A stretch of DNA of 64,000 nucleotides, from assembly GCA_934463265.1 (NCBI GenBank), contig CAKSIU010000001.1:186001-250000 (forward strand), read 5' to 3'. The stretch comes from an uncultured Eubacteriales bacterium (GTDB taxonomy: Bacteria; Bacillota; Clostridia; Oscillospirales; Acutalibacteraceae). Positions 45,036-52,769 of this stretch are shown here, one piece after another. The notes beneath the pieces were generated by a model that saw only the letters and a program-made list of their open reading frames with translations, did not search any database and was not told the origin of the DNA. Every line of letters starts with the position of its first letter. The stretch's first letter is position 1. The position numbers were made by a program, and so were the translations under genes.

Positions 45036-46061
45036 ATGAAACAAAAATTATTTTTTATGCTGAGCTTGCTGATTTTTATTTTTTCGATACCACTGTTTGT
45101 TTCTTTAAAAGAATTAAAAAATGTAAATTTTGATTTAAATTTTAAACCTCCGGAGATAAAATTGGACTATTTAAAAGCCATAACAGACAAAAAATCTGCC
45201 CCAAATGACTCAGAAAAATGCGCTTTTAAGGTTTTAGACAAGTCTGGTAATAAAGTTGTTTCGCTGACTTTAAAGGATTTTACACTTGGAGCAGTTGCTA
45301 CAGAAATGCCGATAACATTTGAGCCGGAAGCATTAAAAGCGCAGGCGGTTGCAGCGTATACATATTTTAGCAGTTTAAAGGAAAAACACTCGCAGAATCC
45401 AAATCCGAACTTGAAAGACGCAGATTTTGAAATAGATTCAGCCAACTGGCAGTATTACGTTTCAAAAGAGCAGATGCGGGAGCGCTGGGGTGAAAATTTT
45501 GATTTTTATTATGAAAAATTGAGCCAAGCTGTAGAGCCGGTGCTTGGGCAGAGTCTGAAGCAAAACGGACATTACATAGAGGCACTTTACCATTCAATAT
45601 CATCCGGCAATACCGAAGATATAGTCGATGTTTTTGGTGGAAATTGTTCGTATTTGAGGTCGGTTCCAAGTCCGGGAGACTTGCTGGCGCCAGGATATTT
45701 AAGCAGTAAAGAAATTTCTTTAGAAGAATTAAAAAGTACGGCTAAAAATAAATGGCCAGGGATTTCTTTTGATGAAAATCCACAAGATTTGATAAAAATA
45801 ATAAAAAAAACCGACTCCAGCATGGTGCTAGAAGCAAAAATAGGCGAAAAAAGCGTCACCGGCAGAGAAATTCGAGATTTATTTTCATTGCGGTCAGCTA
45901 ATTTTGATGTTAATATTCACAATGAAAAGGTGGAATTTTTGGTGAGAGGGTATGGCCATGGCGTAGGAATGAGCCAGTACGGTGCGCAGAATATGGCAAA
46001 ACAGGGGGCAGATTATAAGCAAATTTTGGCATGGTATTATCCTGAAACAGAGCTTTCCTGA
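45036..46061 (+). CDS. spoIID: Stage II sporulation protein D (peptidoglycan transglycosylase)
   Basis: 341 residues. An N-terminal TM (about 5-24) anchors the protein; the SpoIID domain has ATEMPITFEPEALKAQAVAA (catalytic Glu region), HSISSGNTEDIVDVFGG and RGYGHGVGMSQYGA. It cleaves denuded glycan strands during engulfment of the forespore, with SpoIIP and SpoIIM. Its presence, with spoIIR at 62219, suggests the organism forms endospores. Confidence 0.95.
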   Translation: MKQKLFFMLSLLIFIFSIPLFVSLKELKNVNFDLNFKPPEIKLDYLKAITDKKSAPNDSEKCAFKVLDKSGNKVVSLTLKDFTLGAVATEMPITFEPEALKAQAVAAYTYFSSLKEKHSQNPNPNLKDADFEIDSANWQYYVSKEQMRERWGENFDFYYEKLSQAVEPVLGQSLKQNGHYIEALYHSISSGNTEDIVDVFGGNCSYLRSVPSPGDLLAPGYLSSKEISLEELKSTAKNKWPGISFDENPQDLIKIIKKTDSSMVLEAKIGEKSVTGREIRDLFSLRSANFDVNIHNEKVEFLVRGYGHGVGMSQYGAQNMAKQGADYKQILAWYYPETELS

Positions 46062-46063
46062 AT

Positions 46064-46103
46064 ATAAAAAGCCGCTGCGCGATATAGTGCAGCGGCTTTT
46101 TAT
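46064..46103 (+). repeat. Hairpin with conserved apical loop, acting as terminator (copy C)
   Basis: Stem AAAAAGCCGCT/AGCGGCTTTTT (11 bp, extendable) encloses the 14-base core GCGCGATATAGTGC (46077-46090), and the 3' arm ends in a T-run. It closes spoIID. Confidence 0.9.
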
Positions 46104-46107
46104 GTGG

Positions 46108-46149
46108 GGCGGCGCAGTCCTGATTTTTTTATAGGTTGCCTGCGCCGCC
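46108..46149. repeat. Second GC-rich hairpin between spoIID and trkA
   Basis: Ten perfect pairs GGCGGCGCAG/CTGCGCCGCC with a 22-base loop, placed between convergent genes. It lacks the GCGRTATAGT apex and has no T-tract. Confidence 0.65.
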
Positions 46150-46162
46150 GTACCGAATTAAA

Positions 46163-46822
46163 CTATTTTTCCGAAAGAATCTTCATTAGGCGTTTTTGAG
46201 AATGACCATCGCAAACAGCAACTACTTCGTCACCGGAGTAAATTTGGGTGTCACCCTGAGGAATTATCAAGTTTTCGTCTCTCAAAATAGAAATAATAAG
46301 AGAGGCTTGTGGCAACTTTATGTCTTTTAACGACACGCCGTTTATTTTCGCATCTTTTGGCACAACAATTTCACAAATGGCAGCTTTTCCTTTGTTAAGA
46401 CTTGCTAAAAGCCTCATTTCTGCGCTTTCAACTTCTTGCTCAATCATTCTGGTAATTATCTCGGTGCTACTTACAGCGTTTTCCATGCCCAATTTTCTAA
46501 GAGCCTCCAAATTTCTAGGATTATTTGCTCTTGTTATAACTTTTTTTACTTGAAATCTTTTTTTAGCAAGCTGCGAAGCCACTAAATTATCCTGGTCGCG
46601 GCCTGTTACGGCGATAAAACAGTCTGCCTTGTGAGTATTTGCATCGGCTAAAACTTTAATTTCAGTGCCGTCACCGCAAATAACTTCGACGTCAAGAACA
46701 TCGGCTAAGTGCAGACATTTTAGCTTGTTTTTTTCAATTAATTCTACTTCGTAATCCCTTTCGAGCATAGTTTGAGCCAAATGGTATCCCAGTTTACCTC
46801 CGCCGACTATAACAATTTTCAT
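46163..46822 (-). CDS. TrkA/KtrA-type potassium uptake regulatory protein (second copy)
   Basis: 219 residues. RCK_N Rossmann domain (MKIVIVGGGKLGYHLAQ) and RCK_C domain (VSLKDIKLPQASLIISI). Such cytosolic subunits gate Trk/Ktr channels in response to nucleotides, including c-di-AMP in Firmicutes. ATG 46822 gives the family N-terminus, though the SD (AAAAGGGG, 46868-46861) is about 40 bases upstream. It follows another TrkA gene; no TrkH-type channel gene is in the window. Confidence 0.9.
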   Translation of the reverse strand: MKIVIVGGGKLGYHLAQTMLERDYEVELIEKNKLKCLHLADVLDVEVICGDGTEIKVLADANTHKADCFIAVTGRDQDNLVASQLAKKRFQVKKVITRANNPRNLEALRKLGMENAVSSTEIITRMIEQEVESAEMRLLASLNKGKAAICEIVVPKDAKINGVSLKDIKLPQASLIISILRDENLIIPQGDTQIYSGDEVVAVCDGHSQKRLMKILSEK

Positions 46823-46866
46823 ACTATTTGATAATCGCACAAAAACAATTATCGATTGCCCCCCTT

Positions 46867-47490
46867 TTAATCACTTATACGTGTCAAAATAATTTTATCT
46901 TTAGGATTCAGAATTATTTTTTTTCGCCCGTCAAAAAGATGAAGTTTCCCATTTTCTCTCAAAACGCCCATAATAGACTCGCCGGTTTTCATTGGCAAAG
47001 TGTCGACCGTTCTGCCTACAAGAATCGGGTCAACTTCTTTCACGCTGATTCCAACAGTGTTGTCGCCAAAATGCAGATGTTTTTCAGTGAATTCCTCAAC
47101 CAACGCCGAATATAAAGCTCCGCAAGCCAAGTTAGTCTGGCAGATTGTTTTTAAGCCAAATTGATGAAAAACGTCTTCGCGGACAGGATCAGTAATTCTG
47201 GCAACAACGTTTTCCACATAAAAAAATTCCTTTACAATCTGCGACACTGTTATATTGAGATTATCGTCCGAAGTTACCACCGCAACCGCATCGCAACTTT
47301 CTACGCCGGCATTTCTCAAAACGTTCATATCCATTGGCATTCCTACAACGGTCATTCCGTCGAAATCATTTGCGAGCTGTTCAAACGCCGATTCGTTCAT
47401 GTCTACAATGGAGACATCGTGACCGTGGTGACACAGTGTATTTGCCAGGCGAGAACCTAATTTTCCGCACCCGATAACAAGAATATTCAT
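46867..47490 (-). CDS. TrkA/KtrA-type potassium uptake regulatory protein (first copy)
   Basis: 207 residues. NAD-binding motif MNILVIGCGKLGSRLA, then EVDPILVGRTVDTLP at the RCK_C boundary. It resembles the copy at 46163 only as a family member, so the two may form a heteromeric gating ring or serve different channels. GAGGTGC precedes ATG 47490. Confidence 0.9.
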   Translation of the reverse strand: MNILVIGCGKLGSRLANTLCHHGHDVSIVDMNESAFEQLANDFDGMTVVGMPMDMNVLRNAGVESCDAVAVVTSDDNLNITVSQIVKEFFYVENVVARITDPVREDVFHQFGLKTICQTNLACGALYSALVEEFTEKHLHFGDNTVGISVKEVDPILVGRTVDTLPMKTGESIMGVLRENGKLHLFDGRKKIILNPKDKIILTRISD

Positions 47491-47568
47491 AATAAAAAAG
47501 CACCTCTGCTTATCAAAGTTGTCATAAAATCGCTCTTTTGCTCATTATACTTGCTTAATCCGACAAAA

Positions 47569-48426
47569 TCAATAATTCCTCGAATTTTTTGCGGTAATAA
47601 CCCTGTCAATGCCGTTTAAATCCTTTATAACTTTGACGTTTTTGAAGTTTGCGCACTTAAATATACTTGTAACATCATTAGATTGGCCGATGCCGATTTC
47701 AACGCAAATACAGCTTGATTTTTTTAGAAATCGTGTCCAGTTTTTTGCAATAGCACGATAGAATTTTAACCCGTCATTTCCGCCATCCAGGGCCATTTTT
47801 GGTTCGTATAAAACCTCTTTTTGCAGAGAATTTAAGTCCCCGGTTGGAATATACGGAGGATTCGAAACGATTACATCAAACTTTTCAAAATTAAGTTTAT
47901 TCGTGTCAGAAAGCACATCAAGCTTTATCGTGGAGACATTTTTTACTTCATTTAAATTTATATTCATTTTTAAGTATTTTATTGCGGCGTCAGATAGTTC
48001 AGCTGCAGCAATTTTAGCATCAGGGCGTTTTTTTGCCAGGCTTATAGAAATAGTTCCGGGGCCGGCGCATAAGTCTAAAATTTGAGGTTCTTTGATAGTG
48101 CTTATCTGCGCAAAAACTTCGTTTACCAAAACTTCCGTGTCATCTCTGGGAATTAATACACCTTCTCCGACTTTAAATGTAGAATCCATAAAATCCCAAT
48201 AGCCCAAGATGTATTGTAAAGGCCGTCCATTTGCCCGCTGATTAATAAGTTCAAAGAAATTCAAAACTTTTTTTGAGTCGGCAACAGCGTTTCTGCATAA
48301 TATTATATCCTGGCGGTCAAAATTAAAACAAAATTCAAAAATTTTCATCGTATCGAATGTAAAAGATTCAATTTTAGCATTTTCTAATATGCGTTTTCCT
48401 TTCAAATAAACTTCATTTAACGTCAT
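47569..48426 (-). CDS. prmC: Peptide chain release factor glutamine methyltransferase
   Basis: 285 residues. Methylates the GGQ glutamine of release factors. N-terminal helical domain with GRPLQYILGYWDF; SAM motif LDLCAGPGTISI and catalytic NPPY in VIVSNPPYIPTG (about residue 188). Divergent from the sugar transferase gene. In many Firmicutes prmC follows prfA directly; here the two are separated by 5 kb. Confidence 0.96.
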   Translation of the reverse strand: MTLNEVYLKGKRILENAKIESFTFDTMKIFEFCFNFDRQDIILCRNAVADSKKVLNFFELINQRANGRPLQYILGYWDFMDSTFKVGEGVLIPRDDTEVLVNEVFAQISTIKEPQILDLCAGPGTISISLAKKRPDAKIAAAELSDAAIKYLKMNINLNEVKNVSTIKLDVLSDTNKLNFEKFDVIVSNPPYIPTGDLNSLQKEVLYEPKMALDGGNDGLKFYRAIAKNWTRFLKKSSCICVEIGIGQSNDVTSIFKCANFKNVKVIKDLNGIDRVITAKNSRNY

Positions 48427-48552
48427 AATGTACCTTCAACTTTTAATTTTATCATTTTTTATGTAAAAATGGACTGTTTTATAGCATAGCATAGGTAAAA
48501 AGTTTTTTCAATTTATAAATTTTATTTTAAACCTAGAAAAAATCGGATTAGG

Positions 48553-48581
48553 TTGACTTTAAACGACAATAAAGTTATAAT
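48553..48581 (+). promoter_or_regulatory. Promoter of the sugar transferase gene
   Basis: TTGACT (48553-48558), 17-base spacer, TATAAT (48576-48581): near-consensus sigma-A promoter about 30 bases before the gene. Confidence 0.8.
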
Positions 48582-48613
48582 TAAAAGTATTGTTGTATGT
48601 GGAGGCTTATGAG

Positions 48614-49288
48614 TTGGACAAGGAAGTATTAAAGGCAAAAGACGAAGATGTTCATTTTTTTTGTGCAAGTAATGTCAAGTATAAATTATCGAGCTCTCAA
48701 AAGATATATGCTGTTTTTAAGAGATTTTTCGACATTTTATTTTCTTTTTTAGCAATACTTTTTTTATCCCCGCTCTTTATTTTTCTGGCTTTTATGATAA
48801 GATTAACCTCTAAAGGTTCGATTATTTTTAAGCAGGAAAGAATAGGGCAATTTGGAAAAGTTATAAACATATATAAGTTTAGAACAATGACATCAAAAGC
48901 GCCAAAAAGCAAGGCTACCAAGGATTTTGATGACGCCAAGGAATATATCACCAAGTTCGGTAGATTTCTTCGTGTAACGAGTTTGGACGAAATGCCGCAG
49001 CTCTTAAACGTTTTAAAAGGTGACATGAGCATAATTGGTCCTCGGCCTCTGATTTTGGACGAAATTTTTATACACAAGTTGAGAGAAAAAAACGACGTTT
49101 ATTTAATAAAACCAGGAATTACCGGTTTGGCGCAGATAAACGGAAGAGATTTTTTGGATGCGCAGGATAAGGTGGATTTTGATACAAAATATCTGCATAA
49201 TATGTCTTTAAAGTTAGACTTGATTATATTTATTAAATCGGTAATAGTAGTATTTAAGCAAGAAAATTCTCTGGACGCAAACAGATAA
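48614..49288 (+). CDS. Bacterial sugar transferase (undecaprenyl-phosphate phosphoglycosyltransferase)
   Basis: About 224 residues. One re-entrant membrane segment (about 35-60, FFDILFSFLAILFLSPLFI), then the catalytic domain: GSIIFKQERIGQ, YKFRTMTSKA, TSLDEMPQLLNVLKGDMSIIGPRP and KPGITGLAQINGR. It transfers a sugar-1-phosphate to undecaprenyl phosphate, starting a surface glycan. TTG 48614 is eight bases after GGAGG. No other polysaccharide genes adjoin it, so it is isolated from its usual locus. Confidence 0.93.
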   Translation: MDKEVLKAKDEDVHFFCASNVKYKLSSSQKIYAVFKRFFDILFSFLAILFLSPLFIFLAFMIRLTSKGSIIFKQERIGQFGKVINIYKFRTMTSKAPKSKATKDFDDAKEYITKFGRFLRVTSLDEMPQLLNVLKGDMSIIGPRPLILDEIFIHKLREKNDVYLIKPGITGLAQINGRDFLDAQDKVDFDTKYLHNMSLKLDLIIFIKSVIVVFKQENSLDANR

Positions 49289-49325
49289 TAGTTATAAATT
49301 GATGACTGTTATCTGTTATTTTTGT
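49279..49325 (+). terminator. Terminator overlapping the end of the sugar transferase gene
   Basis: Twelve-pair stem (49281-49292 with 49305-49316, one G-T), loop of 12, then TATTTTTG. The stop codon lies inside the 5' arm. Confidence 0.75.
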
Positions 49326-49399
49326 TTATAAGGTAGAATCGGTTATAAAGCCGAATAAAAATGCAAAAAAAAAATAGTAAAGATTGTCCAAATGGCCAA

Positions 49400-49428
49400 T
49401 TGAAAAATTCATAAGAAAATGTTAAAAT
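49400..49428 (+). promoter_or_regulatory. Promoter of the AAA+ signal-peptide protein gene
   Basis: TTGAAA (49400-49405), 17-base spacer, TGTTAAAAT (extended -10; TAAAAT 49423-49428). Confidence 0.65.
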
Positions 49429-49463
49429 TTAATTATCATTTTTGAAGGAGTGATTATACACAT

Positions 49464-51125
49464 ATGAAAAATAATAAGAAAAAAGTAATAGCAGCAATGC
49501 TAGCAGTCTCAATGACGGTCTTGCCGTTGAATAAGGTTTCTTTTGCAGAAGAAATTTCTTTTTTAAACAACACGATTAATACTGTTGAATTAAATTTAAA
49601 ACAACTTCAAGGCAATAGGACAACTTTTCAAAAAATAAGAAGCTGGTTTTCTTCTGGCGAAGAAGAAAAGGCAACACAAGCGTCAATAAATGCCTTAAAA
49701 AAATTAACTTTTTTGGAAAAAATATCTGAGATACCGTGGTCTAAAGAGCAAGTAATCAGTGTGTTTCAGAAAGCTTACACAAGAAATGTGGAGGACAGAA
49801 ACAGTGGTGGCATAGTTAATTGGTTAAAATCAGCTTTTTTTGGCTCAGGTTCTTTTGTAACCCTAATGGTTGGTATGGAAATATATAGAATCGCAAAAAG
49901 TTTTTATAAAGACTTTAAAACCAAAATTGAAGCAGGAAAAATAGAAAAACCTATTGACCCAGTTTCAACAATGCAAATATTAGATATAATTATGGAAAAT
50001 GTAAAGGGCCAGGAAAAAGCTAAACAACAAATCAGAAGTATGGTACTTAATATTGTTGATAAAAATGCACAGTTTATGGCCGTTAACAACAGTAAAAAAG
50101 CAGGCCCTGGCGCAAATGTTATTTATATGGTAGGTCCTTCAGGAGTAGGAAAATCATTTTCTGCGGACATAATTAGAAAAGTTTTATGCGGCTTTAATGC
50201 AGAACCTTTCGTTATAGAAGCTTCTGACATAGACAAGCAATCCAGGTCCAGTGCGGTTGAGCAGTTGTTTGGAATGAAAATAAAACGTGTAAGCAACAGT
50301 GAAGTTTATGAATATGCTCCGTTTATTCAAAGAATAAAAGCTATTCCGAATACGGTTGTTATTATAAATGAATACGATAAGATGCATACTCCGGAACTCG
50401 ACGAAAAGTTAAGAACTATTATGGACCAAGGCTACATAAATGTTAATGGCGAAAAAATAGATTGTTCTGCAGCAACCTTTATAATTACATCAAACGAAAG
50501 CTACGGTTCTGTAAACAAGGGTAATAATGAATTTGATGATGTTGATGACGGGACAGGCTCACGTACATTTATTAATCATGACAAAGCCTTTTTAAATCGT
50601 ATAAAATTGATTGAATTTGACAATTTGTCAGCCTTTGATTATAAACAAATTGCTACAGTTCCGTTCGCTCAATTAGCAGCGAGATATAAAGTTCAATATG
50701 GAATAAATCTTGACCTTAACGGGACGATTGATGCCGTGGCACAAAGAGTTGAAGAGCTTAATAAGGGTGCTAGACCGATATTTACTTATCTTGAAGCATT
50801 GAATGACAAACTTTTGAATGAGGTTGTTTTACAGAAATTAAATAGTGGCAATAGCAATGTTAAATACAGAGTTTCATTTGAAAACGATAAATTTAATTTG
50901 GAACGCTTAGATGGAAACAAAACTTCGGTTAAAGTAGATGATTCAGTTCAGGAATCTTTAGATGATAATAAAGTTTCAGCTAAAGAAGATGATTCCGTAA
51001 AGGAATCTGGAGATGAAAACAAAGCCTCAGTTGAAAAAGAGGCTTCGATTAAAGAAAACTTGACTGATAATGAACTTGTTAAAGATAAAAATAAAGTTAC
51101 ACAGAGAAGTAGCAAGGTTGCATAA
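49464..51125 (+). CDS. Signal-peptide/one-TM protein with ClpB/torsin-like AAA+ domain
   Basis: 553 residues. Sec signal peptide 1-28 (SFA-EE), helical region (30-120), hydrophobic segment 125-144 followed by many Lys/Arg, then an HSP100-type AAA+ module: Walker A GPSGVGKSF (about 223), Walker B VVIINEYDKM (about 298), sensor-1 FIITSN (about 340), sensor-2 GARPIFTYLE (about 434). The tail has three 17-residue acidic repeats. Positive charge after the TM suggests the AAA+ part is cytoplasmic (type I topology); if both segments let it cross, it would resemble a luminal torsin. Own promoter and terminator; no obvious partner gene. Confidence 0.85.
   Translation: MKNNKKKVIAAMLAVSMTVLPLNKVSFAEEISFLNNTINTVELNLKQLQGNRTTFQKIRSWFSSGEEEKATQASINALKKLTFLEKISEIPWSKEQVISVFQKAYTRNVEDRNSGGIVNWLKSAFFGSGSFVTLMVGMEIYRIAKSFYKDFKTKIEAGKIEKPIDPVSTMQILDIIMENVKGQEKAKQQIRSMVLNIVDKNAQFMAVNNSKKAGPGANVIYMVGPSGVGKSFSADIIRKVLCGFNAEPFVIEASDIDKQSRSSAVEQLFGMKIKRVSNSEVYEYAPFIQRIKAIPNTVVIINEYDKMHTPELDEKLRTIMDQGYINVNGEKIDCSAATFIITSNESYGSVNKGNNEFDDVDDGTGSRTFINHDKAFLNRIKLIEFDNLSAFDYKQIATVPFAQLAARYKVQYGINLDLNGTIDAVAQRVEELNKGARPIFTYLEALNDKLLNEVVLQKLNSGNSNVKYRVSFENDKFNLERLDGNKTSVKVDDSVQESLDDNKVSAKEDDSVKESGDENKASVEKEASIKENLTDNELVKDKNKVTQRSSKVA
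50919..51071 (+). repeat. Three 51-base in-frame repeats at the end of the AAA+ gene
   Basis: Units 50919-50969, 50970-51020 and 51021-51071 encode K(T/V/A)S-x-DDSV-x-ES-type acidic 17-mers (the third is more diverged). They form a flexible charged tail. Confidence 0.8.
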
Positions 51126-51153
51126 GATTTATTATTAAAGTTTAGTTGTTAAT

Positions 51154-51190
51154 AAAAAATAAGTCACATGAAAATGTGGCTTATTTTTTT
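51154..51190. terminator. Bidirectional terminator between the AAA+ and LCP genes
   Basis: Stem of 16 or more pairs (one G-T) with a GAAA tetraloop, A-run on the 5' side and T-run on the 3' side; serves both convergent genes. Confidence 0.92.
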
Positions 51191-51213
51191 GAATATTAAT
51201 TTTTTAACTAATT

Positions 51214-52758
51214 TTATTTATTTTTTACTTTTTGTTGATTTTTTGAAGACGAAATGTCAGATTTTACTGTTGAAGAACTTTTTACATTTTGAGATGAATT
51301 TTTTTCTTGCTGATTTTTTACTTCAGATTTTGATTTTACCGTTGAATTAGTCTTTTGGCTGGTAGAATTATTTGAAGAAGCATTTTGAGTTTTGTCTGTT
51401 TTTGATTGTGGCTTTTGAGTATCTGTTGAAGTGGCTTTGTTGCCCGATGAGTTAGAATTTTTTGCTGCGGATGTTTGAGAATTTTGAGCAGAAGTTGTTT
51501 TATTTTTGTCAGTTGAAGAATTTGAATCGGTGCTTGCATTAGAGCTGGTAGCAGGGGTAGAAGTGCTTTTTTCACTTGCTGAGGTTGATTTTTTAGAGTT
51601 TTGCGCCTTTTTGTTGTTGGAACTTTCTGCATAAGAGCTTTCTTTTACAGAATCCTCGTATATATATTTGGCTAAATCGTAGCGAGCCTTGTTTAAGTCG
51701 GATATAACCAGAACAGAAGCGCCATTTATATTTTGTCCTTCAAAATTTCCTTCTTGAGGTAACCTAAATTCTGTCAATTCGTATTTAAGATATTTTAGTG
51801 AATTTTTCCCGAGCGTTATAATTTCATTTTTTTTCAGGTTTGTGTTTACATAAGGTCCAACTTTTTCAATGACACCTATGATTTGAGGCAGACTGCTGGA
51901 TTTAAATTTGTCCATTACCAAAGAAATTACTTTGCGCTGTCGGAAGGTTCGTGCATAGTCATCGTGAAAACCTTCCGCGGTGGGAACTTTTCGACTTCTT
52001 GCGTATTGCAAAGCTTGAGCGCCGTTTAAATGATGAACGCCATCAGTTTCTTGGAGGAGTGGCGATTTAAATGGAGTTAATCCGCCTTTAATAAGTGCAT
52101 CGTCCAACTCGACAAGCAGCTGATTTATGTGATGCGCTTCTTTGGCGGTAATTTCGATATCAAGGCCACCGATTATGTCGATAATATCTTTAAAACCCTC
52201 AAAATCTACCGTGCAAAATCTGTCGATTTTTATACCAAAATTATGCTCGATAGTTTTTATTGCCAAAGGCTCTCCACCGAGTGCAATGGCAGCGTTAATG
52301 CGGTTGTCTTTGTAGCCGGGAATGTAAACCCACATATCGCGCATTAAAGAAGTCAACTTAATTTTTTGATGGCGGCTGTCGATAGACAAGATTAAAATAG
52401 AGTCACTTCGACTGCGAACATCAGCTTCTGCGTGTCTGTCAACACCAAACAAAGCAATATTTAAAATCATCGGGTCTTGAGCGGAGCCGGTAACATATTC
52501 GGAATCATTGGTTTCTATCGGCTGATAGTTGAGTGAATCCAGCATTTTGTAGGCATAAATTAATGCGCCGCCAATTAGTCCGACGACGGTTGAAAGAATT
52601 ATCGCAAAGGAAAACATAATTTTTCTATTTTTTAATTTTTTAACGTTGATGAGAGAACGTTTGTTCACTTTATGGCTGGAGCTGCTGTAAATATCCCTTC
52701 GCTCGCCAACGTTTTCAAAATTATCGTTGTAATCAGAATTTTTATCATTAGGTGACAT
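51214..52758 (-). CDS. LytR-CpsA-Psr (LCP) family wall-polymer ligase
   Basis: 514 residues. Cytosolic N-terminus (1-45), one TM (about 48-70), then the LCP domain: IALFGVDRHAEADVRSRSDS, LTSLMRDMWVYIPG, RINAAIALGG, LNGAQALQYARSRK, DDYARTFRQRKVI. LCP enzymes attach undecaprenyl-linked glycopolymers to peptidoglycan. The last about 130 residues are a low-complexity S/T/N/K/Q tail, unusually long, exposed outside the cell. Last gene of the rlmB - P-type-like - LCP run. Confidence 0.94.
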   Translation of the reverse strand: MSPNDKNSDYNDNFENVGERRDIYSSSSHKVNKRSLINVKKLKNRKIMFSFAIILSTVVGLIGGALIYAYKMLDSLNYQPIETNDSEYVTGSAQDPMILNIALFGVDRHAEADVRSRSDSILILSIDSRHQKIKLTSLMRDMWVYIPGYKDNRINAAIALGGEPLAIKTIEHNFGIKIDRFCTVDFEGFKDIIDIIGGLDIEITAKEAHHINQLLVELDDALIKGGLTPFKSPLLQETDGVHHLNGAQALQYARSRKVPTAEGFHDDYARTFRQRKVISLVMDKFKSSSLPQIIGVIEKVGPYVNTNLKKNEIITLGKNSLKYLKYELTEFRLPQEGNFEGQNINGASVLVISDLNKARYDLAKYIYEDSVKESSYAESSNNKKAQNSKKSTSASEKSTSTPATSSNASTDSNSSTDKNKTTSAQNSQTSAAKNSNSSGNKATSTDTQKPQSKTDKTQNASSNNSTSQKTNSTVKSKSEVKNQQEKNSSQNVKSSSTVKSDISSSKNQQKVKNK

Positions 52759-52769
52759 AAAATTACTCC

